DNA of 64,000 nt from Neofusicoccum parvum (lineage: Eukaryota > Ascomycota > Dothideomycetes > Botryosphaeriales > Botryosphaeriaceae), in NCBI GenBank assembly GCA_020912385.1, contig CP087211.1, forward strand, positions 1,922,001-1,986,000, read 5' to 3'. Shown here piece after piece: positions 37,313 through 47,397 of the stretch. The number at the start of each line of letters is the position of its first letter. Position 1 is the stretch's first letter. The position numbers were made by a program, and so were the translations under genes. Below the pieces are notes generated by a model. It ran no database searches and was not told the DNA's origin. It was given only the letters and a program-made list of their open reading frames with translations.

Positions 37313-38146
37313 TTAAGGAGGGCTCCACTTGTCAACGCCGGCAACGAGGTTCTTGAAGGTGAACGGATCGTTTCCATCCCTATCCCAATCCTTCTCGTAG
37401 GTCAAGCTGACGATGTCGGTGGGGCCCTTGTTGAAGCAGACAGAAGTATCCGGTGGGTTCTTCATCAGCGCCTTGCAGTAAACGCTCTTGGACGGGATGT
37501 TGATGTAGCTGCTGGTGAACCAATCTCCCGGGTCAACTCCGTAGCGCTTGTACGCCGTCTTCATGTACTGTCCCTGAGCTGTTTCTGCCGTCAGTCGTCT
37601 TGATCCAGAACATCTCATGCTGAACAGACTTACATCTTTGTGACAGTCTGCTGACGCCGATGACAAGAGCGCCCTTGCCACCCTGCACAGTGCTCTCGTG
37701 GGGGTATTCCTCGGCACTGATGGCGTCGGCATACTTGCGCTTGACACCGCGCTTGCTCATCTCCGCATCGGTGAAAGGCTTGATGCTCGCTCCAGACTCG
37801 ATATAGTGCCCTTTGCGATGGTTGGGGCTGTCACGCTTACTGAAAGATGTATTAGCTGGAAGCTCCGGAGACCGAAAGGAAGGACTCACAGAGTAATGTT
37901 GGCGCCGAAGCACAGAATCATCATGCAGTTGGCTTCGAAGGTTTCGTATGCGTTGGTGTTTTTAGACAGATCAATGATGAGGTCTTTGGGGCTGCCGCTG
38001 GACTTCCCATCTCCACGCTTCAGAAGCTGGGAAGGCAGGTCGTCCAGATCAGGGAGCTCCGGAATCCCATCTTCGTTACCGGAGATGGGAATGGCAGAAG
38101 CCATGGAGAAGAGAGCAGAAAGCTGGAAAAACTTGATGAGCTTCAT
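37313..38146 (-). CDS. Secreted NucA/NucB-like nuclease, three exons
   Basis: Minus-strand exons are 38146-37890, 37839-37634 and 37578-37313 (242 residues); introns of 50 and 55 nt close in phase. A signal peptide (MKLIKFFQLSALFSMASA) is followed by a short propeptide ending in QLLKRGDG (a Kex2-type KR site). The C-terminal domain contains ANCMMILCFG, then EEYPHESTVQGGKGAL and RLSQRSQGQYMKTAYKRYG, which matches the layout of the NucA/NucB deoxyribonuclease family (PF14040), where the motif is C-D-E-Y-P-F-A-S-T. Here the Cys-Asp is replaced by Ala-Glu and Phe-Ala by His-Glu, so activity may be altered or lost. The family makes non-specific extracellular DNases. It lies divergently to another secreted protein gene, sharing a promoter. 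Confidence 0.75.
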
Positions 38147-38233
38147 GGTGAAGAATGAAAAATGAGCTTTGTTGAGTGAAGTGGATTGATTGTGTTTGTT
38201 GATGACTCCAAACTGACGGGGACATTCATCAAC

Positions 38234-38240
38234 TTTTATA
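38234..38240 (-). promoter_or_regulatory. TATA-like box (TATAAAA) for the nuclease-like gene
   Basis: Minus strand, 88 bases upstream of the ATG at 38146; a normal distance for a fungal TATA box with a short leader. Confidence 0.5.
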
Positions 38241-38616
38241 AGAAATGGATTGAGAACAGATGTCTGAAAAGACTTCTATTCACGTCAAATTGCTCCCAAC
38301 GCGGTGCCCGATCCTGAGCGCCACCAAAAATCCCCCGAATGCTCCTGGATACTATTCTGAGAGCACTCCTGTGTAACGGGTTCAGGTGTTGGTAAGATAT
38401 CTCATGTCTTTCCAGGAACATATTCCTTCAGCACTCTTACTCCGCCCCCCCATGATGGCTTCGTTTACTGTTGGGACCTTGGAGCTACTGTTTCGAACCT
38501 GCAAAGAGCATCGCAGCTGAACACGGGGTCGGAAGGAAGGTTGGTGGCATTGTCTCTGCCACAGCTCGGGTCTTTTTATGGATGGCAAGCAACGATGAGG
38601 CCGCCCGGAAGAGCAG

Positions 38617-38623
38617 TATAAAT
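38617..38623 (+). promoter_or_regulatory. TATA-like box (TATAAAT) for the Kex2-repeat precursor gene
   Basis: Plus strand, about 140 bases upstream of the ATG at 38764, just before the pyrimidine and CAT-rich leader. Confidence 0.5.
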
Positions 38624-38763
38624 GATATCAACTGCTCTCGAGAATCAGACATCATCACCATCACCACAACCATCATCATCAGCACTTCACACTTCTCACG
38701 CTTCAAGCTCTTTTCTACCGTTAGCACTCAATTTCTTCCATTTCCCACATTCACCTTTTCAAG

Positions 38764-39606
38764 ATGCAGACCAAGACCCTCAACCTCATTCTTGCCTTCT
38801 CCAGCGCCTTCTGCGCTGCCGCCCCCGCCAACCCTTCCACATCGGATGGCCTCGTTGCTCGCGGTGACCTCTACACAACCAAGTCTGGCATCACCGTCGG
38901 CACAGACGACGGCGAGGTCATAGACACGAAGAAGGCCAAGCGGAACGTCCTCTACACGACCAACTCGGGCGTCACCGTGGGCACGCTCTCGGACGACGAG
39001 ATCAACAACGACCTCGTCCGCCGCGAGGACTGGAACGACGCGGATGCGCCTGAGGTCGACATGTACGACGACGAGCCGCTCTCGAGCCAGTCCAAGCGGG
39101 CCGACAAGACCGACTACGTGTCCAGCTGCGGGCCCAAGTCGGGCTGGACGCCCATCTACGACCCGTCGACCACGACGTGGGGCTACAGGAGCGCGGCGCA
39201 GGCGTTCTGCCACCGCGTGTACACGGACGACTACGGCAACCCGCTGCTGATCCCGTCCAAGGGCTACGCCAGCTCGAACATCGTGTTCGAGAACGAGTAC
39301 TCCAACGACGGCAAGCGCGTCACGCTGAAGAACGGGGTCGCCGGGTACATTGAGTGTAAGTCGAAGCCGGCCCCCGGAGGGGAGGCGCATCGCTAACGGT
39401 TCGCAGTCGAGATCCACAACAAGTCGGGCGCGCAGCTTCGCGTGATCGAGTCGGACTGTGTTCGCTTCTTGATGAAGATGGCGGACTCGAGCAGTGACTG
39501 CTATGGTTCTGATAACATCGACACCAAGGGTGGCACGTGGCAGGACGGCTCGTCGTCAAGCGGTATCTCTTACCACGGTCTGCCCAAGCAGGGCAACCCT
39601 GCTTGA
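38764..39606 (+). CDS. Secreted precursor with two Kex2-bounded repeats and a Cys-containing C-terminal domain, two exons
   Basis: The model joins 38764-39355 and 39407-39606 (263 residues; 51-nt GT-AG intron). A signal peptide (LNLILAFSSAFCAAAPA) precedes two 25-residue repeats: residues 36-60 start LYTTKSGITVGT and end KKAKR; residues 63-87 start LYTTNSGVTVGT and end LVRR. A third dibasic site (SKR, residue 112) precedes the main domain, which has Cys at SSCGPKSGW, AFCHRV, ESDCVRF and DCYGSDN, then DTKGGTWQDG and ISYHGLP. The dibasic sites suggest maturation by a Kex2-type protease into two small peptides and a ~150-residue protein. The 'DTxGGTW..ISY' ending recalls secreted fungal proteins of the killer-toxin/chitinase-associated type, but I cannot assign a family. 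Confidence 0.8.
38869..39024 (+). repeat. Two coding repeats of 25 codons, each ending in a dibasic site
   Basis: Repeat 1 is 38869-38943 and repeat 2 is 38950-39024, separated by two codons (Asn-Val). The first 12 residues match at 10 positions (LYTTxSGxTVGT), the rest diverges but keeps acidic content, and both end in Lys-Arg or Arg-Arg. Confidence 0.8.
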
Positions 39607-40608
39607 GTATGCCGCTGACCTCCTCTCTCATTGTCACTTGGTTCTTTGCTTTGGGCTGGTTCCAATGTTTTTCAGTTACATCTGATTTTGATCTTTGAGC
39701 TTTTGCTGCGCGAGTATATACATGTATCTTTGCAATTCATATCTTTGGACTATTCACTCAATGAGACGAACTCGTGTGATGAATTTGACGTGTCAAACAT
39801 ACAATGATGGTTCTCAATTCTTATGTGATGCACTCTATCTCGTGTTTGCGTTTTCTTGCTATCTGCCATCCGCTTCAATTGACTTCACTTCACGTCTGCC
39901 CATCGCGTAGACCAGTCTCGAAAGGACTGCGTGAGCCGGCAGGGATACCAAATTGCCTATGCTATTGATAGCTGGTCAGGAGACTGTTCTGAGCTTCGCG
40001 TAACTAGATGGCGTGATTAGTTGCCATTGACGGCCACTGTCTCGCCAAGCGTCGATGGCCTTTTTTTGGTGTTCGCGTTCGGAAGGAAGGTCTTGCATGG
40101 GGCTGCTCTTTTCTTTCTTTCTTTTTTCCGTTCTGACCTCAGCAGCGGGTTCCTGCGTTGGATGCCATCGATGCAGGGACCGATAAAGCGCAGGATCGCC
40201 TGATGCCAAGCCCGCGCAGCTGAAACAACCACCAACACGCGGGTGACGTCATGAGGCCGGAACGTGGGCCTGGCGGATCGTCAGGTCGTGGGTGTTTGAG
40301 GATTCCGGCAGGGATGCAGGCGGCTGCGAAACAACTCCAGCCCCACCGCCGCCTTGTAGGGCGCGTGGAGGATGATTCGAGGGCTCCGGCCGGGATGCGC
40401 GCTGGAGCGAGACAGCTTCAGTCTGCGGCCCCGCTGCTGCCTTGCGCCCCCAACTGAGCGCCTTCCGCCCTCGCAGAACCCCAAACCGCCATTGTCCTCG
40501 CTGCGACAGAAATAGACGCCCGGCGACATCTACATAAACACAGCCGCCACCGGCGCACAGCCAGCTCCCACCCACCACCCGCCAAGTCCATCCTGCAACC
40601 GCACAACC
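39607..40608. other. Intergenic, 3' end of the precursor gene and promoter of the next gene
   Basis: 1 kb. A pyrimidine-rich tract (about 40,107-40,131) and short overlapping frames without coding character are all that is visible. Confidence 0.5.
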
Positions 40609-41262
40609 ATGTCTTACTACCTCCTCTTCTCCACCACCAACCCCTCCAAAGAGGTTCGTCGTCCCCACCGCCCATCGCCCTCACCCCACTAAGCCGCACC
40701 CCAGGTCGTCGAGACCTTCATCCACGAGTCCGAGCGCCACGAAGACGCCAGCAACGCGTGGGTGCTGCTCCGCAACCGCGCGCAGCCGATCACGTCGCGC
40801 GAGACGCCCGCGCCGGTCGACGAGTTCGCGTCCGAGTTCGCGGGGCGGTCGCTCGAGCAGATGGGCGCGTTCTTCCTGCAGTACATGGCGTCGGACGCGC
40901 TGCCGGCCGCCACCAAGCGCTGGCTCAACCCGGACACCTTCGTCGTGCTCGACGACCGCAGCGCCCGCGACAGGACCTGCGTCGTCATGTACTACGAGGA
41001 GCGCATGCCCGAGGACCTGCGCGAGCGCGGCGAGTGGGTCGAGGAGCGCGCCGAGAAGTTTTGGCTGAGCTGGCGCGTGCCCATGCGCACGGCGTATGGC
41101 GTTACTGCGTTGCTGGAGATGACGCCGCACTTGATGGTCGAGTTGTTTGAGGAGGACGGACCGGATGAGGACGGCGTTTTTCACTATACGGAGATTGAGG
41201 AGGAGATTGATGAGTATGAGAGGGGGCAGGCTGAGGGGGGTGCAGAGGCGGGAGAGGAGTGA
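40609..41262 (+). CDS. Conserved-looking protein of unknown function, two exons
   Basis: The model joins 40609-40653 and 40705-41262 (200 residues) around a 51-nt GT-AG intron. The protein is soluble, with no signal peptide or membrane helix. Segments such as ETFIHESERHEDASNAWVLL, FFLQYMASDALPA, FVVLDDRSARDRTCVVMYYE and EKFWLSWRVPMRTAYG read like a compact folded domain, followed by an acidic tail (EDGPDEDGVFHYTEIEEEI). I do not recognise the family. Strong C-ending codon bias over the first 130 codons and correct splice phase make it a real gene. The last ~160 bases become G-rich. Confidence 0.7.
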
Positions 41263-41985
41263 GGAAGTGGAAGCTTGACTTTGGGATGTGGTGCTGAGGA
41301 GTTGATGATGTTCATGGGACTATCGAATATACATGACTTTTTGTGGCGCCAAGGTCCTTCTATGAGTGACGCTAGTGGCCTGTCGAGCTACTGACCTGAT
41401 TGCGTGGTTGGGTCTCGGGGTCTCTCAAATCGTCGGGTAGCAACTCAGAGAAAGGCAAGAGGAGGTTTCATGTTCGGCCGCGTTGGGCAGTGCCTTTCTT
41501 TTTGGTCCCTTTTTTCAGTGCATGGATTCTGGTTTTAGTACATGGATGAAGCATGGCGAGGACCAATAAGGACCACCACTTCTCGGATGATCTTTTGTCC
41601 TGATGATTAGGGCGGGACTCCACAAGATATGTCTAGCAAGATCTGGCTATTGGTGGAGATTGCATGGATTCTACAGGACCAGCTGACCAATTTCTATTCC
41701 ATTGCGGTGTAAACGACCGCACTGGCCGAGGTCATTGCGCCGGAATCCCTGTCGCAACACTCCTCGAAAATGGTGGCTTCTCCCCGCAAAAGCTCCGGGA
41801 CGACTCGAAATCTGTCACCTCGTTCCAAATCACTCCATACTGAGGAAGAAACGTGGCAGTTTGGAAAACATTAAAGCAAGCGAGTAAGCGTTTACGACAT
41901 CACCGAAAAGACATCTCTCAACTCCAGGGTGAAGATGCTTCCATAAACATAACGCCGCCGCCGAGTCTGTTTGTATCAAGCCGAG
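41263..41985. other. Convergent intergenic region, no gene seen
   Basis: About 720 bp between two convergent genes, with no frame or repeat of note. Confidence 0.5.
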
Positions 41986-42998
41986 TCAACTGCCAAGCGA
42001 ATGCGAGTTGACTTTCTGACACGTCTCAACGGCCTCATTGATCCTTTGCACACTAGCATCCAGCGCTTGGCCATTATCCCAGGGTATCTCACGCCGCAGC
42101 CTCTCAAAAACCACAGCCACGCTCACGCGGCCCGACTTCACCAACGGGTGCTTCTGGATCGTGTTCCACACCGACACCGAGTCGGTTCGCTTCCGCCCCT
42201 GGTGTCTTTCCTGGGACAGCCGGGCTGTTCTCAGCAGGCTCTTGAGGCGCATCACCTCCTCCCTAAGCTCTCCGTTCTCTGCCCGAAGGATCATCTCCAC
42301 GGTTTCCAGCTCCTCGACTCGTTCCACCAGTTCCTTGAATTGCTGGGTCCGGCGATCGCGGTGTGCTTGCTGGGCCTTCCTGTTCTGAGCCCGGCGACGC
42401 TCCTTTGTTTCTTTGACTGCTTTTGGAGGGTTCGCGGGTGGCGACTGTGAAGGGTTCGAGAGCGTTGGTGTCACTGAAGGTGAGGGCGTCTGCGGAGCGG
42501 TAGACACTTTACTACTGCACCCATCTGACAGATGTGGGTCTGTGTGGGTGCTGCCGGAGGAGGACGATGGCGATGTGCAGCACGATAGGGGGGAGGGAGC
42601 CGGAAACGGCATCAGTGCCGGTGGCGCCGGCGGGTGTATCCGCTGTGGACTCTTTTCGGCCGTAACCAGAGATAAACAGTTCGGTGTAGTGTCATCAAGT
42701 GAATGGTATTCTCCGGTAAAAGTAGGGAGAGTGTCCCCCATGCTTGGCAGAAAGGATCCCGTCCAGACATCGGGTTGGTTGAAGCTAGCCCCGCAGTTGC
42801 TCCATGCGGAGGGCATTATCCTGCTCTGCTGAGCGTTAGATCAGACGAATCTGGTGTGCAGGCGATGTGGCCTGAGGCATGAAGACACGGTGCCTCGCTT
42901 ACATGTGTGTCGTTGTCCCATCCCTCACCCTCGTGAGAGTAAAAATACTTCTCGCCGTTTGGCATAGAAAATGATGTGGTCCATTGAAATGTATCCAT
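41986..42998 (-). CDS. bZIP transcription factor, two exons
   Basis: Minus-strand exons are 42998-42903 and 42828-41986 (312 residues); the intron is GT-AG and an acceptor three bases later is also possible. The basic region and zipper are at about residues 170-215: KERRRAQNRKAQQAHRDRRT followed by FKELVERVEELE and a leucine-rich heptad region (MILRAENGELREEVMRL). The QNRKAQQAHRDR core is of the fungal AP-1/Hap-related type. The N-terminal part is Ser/Pro-rich and the C-terminal part unassigned. Likely binds DNA as a dimer in the nucleus; target genes are unknown. The first exon encodes just 32 residues and its ATG is the only plausible start. Confidence 0.88.
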
Positions 42999-45089
42999 AC
43001 CGGCTATGTGCAGAAGACTTCTGAGGAATGGCAGGAGAAAGCTGCAGCCTTGTGGCTTAAGTATGTAGGTTGGTGTTGCGATTCATGATGTACAGTGGAA
43101 ACGGTTTACAAATACTACGCAGCCAATTGTTGCGAAGCAAATTCCTGAACTCCGTATTCTTAGATCTACCCTAGCCTTATCTTGCATGGTCGTCCTGACT
43201 AGATCTCTACGTCACCCCTTGTCAGACCTCGACTGATAAACGGTAAAGTGGAGAAACCTGGGGCGCATGGCGGGACAATGAGCGCCGAGAAATTTCTTCA
43301 TGAGGGTCCTTCTACGAGCTTTTGCCTGTGCGCAACGCCGATTCCGCCGATTTCCAAGGGTCTGTCGGCCGTGTGACCTCGCCCGAACCGAGGAATCAGC
43401 TTCGAAGCAGCCAAGGCGCTCACCTTTGTACTCATCAAGGATGCGAGGGTTAGAATGAATCAAGGCTCCCATGCCGCACACGAAACCTTTTGCTCCGTCT
43501 GCCTGCAGCACACAGGTGGTGCCAACGCTGAACTTCCCACCGACATGACGTAGACGTCTTCTGGCGTGATTCGAATGATTCACATGATTCAAGTTGCCAG
43601 GAGCTCAGAGTTTTCCGGTGAGATTGCGCCACAGACAACGTATACTTGACCCAAAACGCTATCCCGAGGTATCACGATGCCAACCGGTGCCAAATCTCGG
43701 CATATGTATCTCGATGAGCGTACATGTCTTGCGCGGCTAGCCAAGGGGCTTTGCTGATAAGCAAACATGTTTTACGAGGGTCGCTTCTGACGCCATGAAG
43801 GATTCATATTGACCGCCACGGGCTTCCCCCACGTCTCGCATCTGCATGCTTCTTCCCTCTCGATCTCAATACTGGCTTATTGAGTCTTGTGCGAGCTTTA
43901 ATAGAGATGCGTTGACCTGCCTTGCCAAGTCCCGGTGTCCGTCCGGGAGGACACCGATAACTCTCCTCGGCCGATGGCAGGAGACTAGCACGGGATCGAC
44001 ACCCGGGCTTCGTCCCGGCCCAGATCCCGTTGCGGCGCGATCTTGCACCCGCTTCATCAGCGCACATTCAAATTCGTATGCACAGTCAATGTTGACTCGC
44101 TCAGCCTCGCGATCAACGGCTGTCGCTGACGACACGCTACTTATGTTGGTTGGGAAAGAGCGATAAGAATCGGGGAACTGCGCTAAAGTCGGAGAATTTT
44201 GCCAGAGTCGTAGGGGAATACTAGAAACGGACTGGACCTTCCAAGCACGCGGCACTCGGCCCGATCTCAAATTGAGTCAACTAAAACAGTCCAGAATGGG
44301 CCAGTTGACGGCAATCGATCGGGTATCTACAATTCCAGGATCCGATCAGACCATTGAGGCCCCCTTGCCTAACACGCATGTTCTGGGGGCTCAGCCTCCA
44401 AAGCTAAGATGCCTTGGTGATGTTTGTATATGAGCTATACGCTATACTTAAGCCTACGAACACTCTACTTTAACTTAATTGCAGAGGTCTCCAAGCTACC
44501 ATGCAGGCTCTACCTTGAAGCTCACCTTAATAAAACTTAGGTTCTCTTTCAATGCCCCCGCAAGACGCCTTTAAAAGGTATATCATTGGCCTCCGGAGCT
44601 GTTTAACCTAGGCCAACAGTTCAAGAAACAGTATAGAGTACGATTTATCAGTGAACAGGGACAAACTTGGGAACAGGAGTTCTCACATCGATTCAACCTT
44701 ACCTTCTCCCACCCGCCGTCACTCACAGAGACTCTTCGTGTTCCTCTGAAAGATGCAGAAACGGCCGGCCAAAAGGCCTCTTTCTGGACGGAAAAAGTAG
44801 TGAGTCTCCGACCACGACAACCTAAGAGAACGGAAAGCACCTACCTCCGTCTAAAGTCCGCCAACGCCGAACTTGTGCAAGATGCACGGATCGGGCGCCG
44901 AACAAGATGCTTTCACCTTCCGGCCCTTACGGACAGAGTGCACTTATTTCCATGATATCCACCGGCCAGCATGACCTCCACAGCGCAAAGCTCTCTTGCG
45001 ATCAGGCCGCCGAGTGTCTGGGACAGAAGAGCAATGCTATTTAAGCAAGAGTTCGCGCCCATGATCTGCCAGGCACACCTACCGGCACG
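42999..45089. other. Gene-poor region upstream of the bZIP gene
   Basis: 2.1 kb. Short minus-strand frames at 43212-43592 (126 codons) and 43866-44270 (134 codons) have no recognisable domain. 44,380-44,600 is AT-rich. The stretch 44575-44955 on the plus strand is open for 126 codons without any ATG and reads protein-like (see findings). Confidence 0.45.
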
Positions 45090-46091
45090 ATGAGAGTCCT
45101 CACCTACCTCCTCCCCCTCCTCTCCCTCTCCACCACGCGCGCAGCCGCCGACGATGCGGCGTCCCACGCGCCCAAAAGCATCCACACGCTCCACCAGTGG
45201 CCGCTGGGCGTCTGGGCCGAGAACATCGCCGTGCGCGCCAACGGCCACCTGCTCGTAACCTTCGTCACGCCGAGCGCCTCAGTCCACCAGCTCGACCCGT
45301 CCAACCCACCCAACACCACCGACCCGGCCGCAACGCTCCTCCACGCCTTCCCCAACGCAACGCAAGCAACCGGCATCACCGAGCTCGGCTCCACCCCCGA
45401 CGTCTTCGCCGTCGTCGCCGACAGCACCATCCACACGCTCGACCTGCGCGCCCCGGCCCCGCGCGTCCGCCGCGTCGCCACCATCGCCGCCGCCGGCCTG
45501 CTCAACGGCGCGGCCGCGCTGCCCGGCACGCCGCTCCTGCTGGTCGCGGACAGCCAGCTCGGCGCCATCTGGCGCGTCGACGCGCGCACCGGCGCGCACA
45601 GCCTCCTGCTGCGCGACCCAGCCATGGCGCCGTCGGCGGCCGACCCGCACCTGCCGTTCCTGGGCATCAACGGCATCCGCTACGGCGCGGATGGCTTCGT
45701 CTACTTCAACAACAGCCCCCGCCGCTGGTGGTGCCGCGTCCCCGTCGACCCGACGACCGGCGACGTGCGGGGCCCCGTGCAGACGCTCGCGGAGGGCGTG
45801 CTGGCGGATGATTTTGCGGTGAGGTGGGAGGTGGAGGAGGGGGAGGTCGTGGGGTATCTGGCTGGCTTGAATGATAATGTCGTCACGCGGGTGACGCTAG
45901 ATGGGGAGAAGGAGGTCGTGGCCGGGAATCTGAACAGTACGGTTGTCGCGGGGGCGACGGCGGGGGCGTGGGGGAGGACGGGCGAGACGAGCACGACGCT
46001 GTTTGTTACGACGGGAGGGGGGACCGGGTTGCCGGTGAACGGGACGTATGTGGAGGGCGGGAAGGTCGTGGCGCTGGAGTTTTGGAGGTGA
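45090..46091 (+). CDS. Secreted six-bladed beta-propeller protein (SMP-30/lactonase-like)
   Basis: A single 333-residue exon. Signal peptide MRVLTYLLPLLSLSTTRAAA, then repeating propeller-type strands: ENIAVRANGHLLVTFV, TGITELGSTPDVFAVVADST, LLNGAAALPGTPLLLVADS, GAIWRVDARTGAHSLLL, INGIRYGADGFVYFNN, YLAGLNDNVVTRVTLDG and TTLFVTTGGG. This fits the SMP-30/gluconolactonase-like or TolB-like superfamily as found in secreted fungal proteins, sometimes next to biosynthetic genes. The metal-binding residues of true SMP-30 enzymes are hard to confirm by eye, so enzyme function is open. Coding strand is C-rich until about 45,800 and then G-rich. The start is fixed by the signal peptide. Confidence 0.82.
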   Translation: MRVLTYLLPLLSLSTTRAAADDAASHAPKSIHTLHQWPLGVWAENIAVRANGHLLVTFVTPSASVHQLDPSNPPNTTDPAATLLHAFPNATQATGITELGSTPDVFAVVADSTIHTLDLRAPAPRVRRVATIAAAGLLNGAAALPGTPLLLVADSQLGAIWRVDARTGAHSLLLRDPAMAPSAADPHLPFLGINGIRYGADGFVYFNNSPRRWWCRVPVDPTTGDVRGPVQTLAEGVLADDFAVRWEVEEGEVVGYLAGLNDNVVTRVTLDGEKEVVAGNLNSTVVAGATAGAWGRTGETSTTLFVTTGGGTGLPVNGTYVEGGKVVALEFWR

Positions 46092-47282
46092 GGGCGGCCA
46101 GTCTGGACATACGTGATGGTCTGGAGCGAGTGAGCAAAATCACGAATTTCAAAAAGGAGGTTCACATGACGGAGGGCTTTGCCAATCTGTGGGTTTCGTG
46201 AGATAAGGCCCGCAAGGGGCCTCGGTTTGGATCACGCGCTTGTGCTGGAGGTTGAGACAGGACGTCGAACGTCGAGGAAGAGTTACCTGCCAAGCTTGAG
46301 GCAATCCGAGATGGATTCGGATTGCGCGACGATCTAAATGACGACTTGCCATGGTAATACTGACGTGCCGCGTATCCGTTTGCCATCTCTTTTACTGGCT
46401 TGAAAAGGTGAATCGACTTGCTGTGATCTCGCGGAGTTCCTTCGACAATGAGAAGCGCTGAGAAACGTGCACGCTGCATGTCGGTTTACTTTGTCAGTAT
46501 ACTTTGTCAGCGTGGTCTCTCGGTGCGGCGTAAATGCGAGACTGCCCATACGAATCATACGAATGCGAACACGTACCCGCACGTATTAGTTCCTCAAGTG
46601 GGTCTTTCTAGAGCGCAGGACACTTGCAAAGAAAGAATCAATTTCCAGAGGCCCGGGTTCTCATTGCAGCTTGGAGCCATCGGCCGCCGCCGAGTTTTGA
46701 ATTTGAGGAGGAAAAGTTGCTACTTGACTCTCGAATTTAATAGGTTGCCGCAGCTTACACTCTATTTGTATGAGGCAACCGGCTGCGCCAATGCCTTCTC
46801 CCTTCTCTCGTCTCACTCGGGACCGTCTATAATCGCCATTCTCTTCCTCTTCCAGCGCGCTACGGGTAGCGTTCACAGACGGAGGGCGAGATAAGATGGC
46901 GACTAGACGGCCAAGGTATCGAGCGGGAGGTGCGAAGGGTGCTGAGAGCGTTGAAACGGTCGGATCAACGCGGTGGTCTCTTCAAATGTCGCTACATCAA
47001 CAATCGCGTGCTTGTCGCAAACCCTTTCTTGAGCCTCCTGATGTGTGTGCAAAGAACGAAGCGAAGTCGGGGTTCGCTTGGGTGGCGGTCCGAGGGCGAC
47101 GTGCTAACAAACTGGCGGCGGCGAAAGGCCGAAGCGCGAGCATGACTAACTGACCCCGAACGCCGCCACGGCGTAAGGCTGAGCCGAGCATCGTCACCGT
47201 GCTACATCGACAATGTTTTTTGCTTGCATGGAGAATATATATATCGGGTTCTAATAGAAACAAGAGCCACCACAGCCTCAAG
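46092..47282. other. Intergenic, no gene seen
   Basis: About 1.2 kb. Frames of up to about 150 codons exist on both strands without domain content. Likely holds the promoter of the NmrA-like gene. Confidence 0.5.
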
Positions 47283-47360
47283 CAACTCAATTCCAAGCAG
47301 TCGCCTTGCAACTCAATTCCAACCGATCGCCTTGCAACTCAATTCCAGCCAATCGCCTTG
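47283..47360 (+). repeat. Three tandem copies of a 26-nt unit just before the NmrA-like ATG
   Basis: Copies at 47283-47308, 47309-47334 and 47335-47360. Each starts CAACTCAATTCCA and ends TCGCCTTG, with four or five variable bases between. A partial fourth copy (CAAC) follows. The array ends 37 bases before the start codon, so it lies in the leader or core promoter. Confidence 0.9.
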
Positions 47361-47397
47361 CAACCCTGCCAAGCCAGCCGCTTTTACCGACCCTATC

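Larger units (their letters stand above)
38147..38763. promoter_or_regulatory. Shared divergent promoter of the two secreted-protein genes
   Basis: 617 bp between the ATGs. Each side has a TATA-like box (see the two entries). A CAT/CAC-rich 35-nt tract at 38650-38684 lies in the likely 5' leader of the plus-strand gene. TATA-type promoters suit strongly regulated genes, unlike the GC-rich TATA-less promoters of the housekeeping genes to the left. Confidence 0.55.

Noticed and set aside
43212..43592. 126-codon minus-strand frame
   Set aside because: Some protein-like stretches but no domain, homologue in memory or splice support; left as unassigned.
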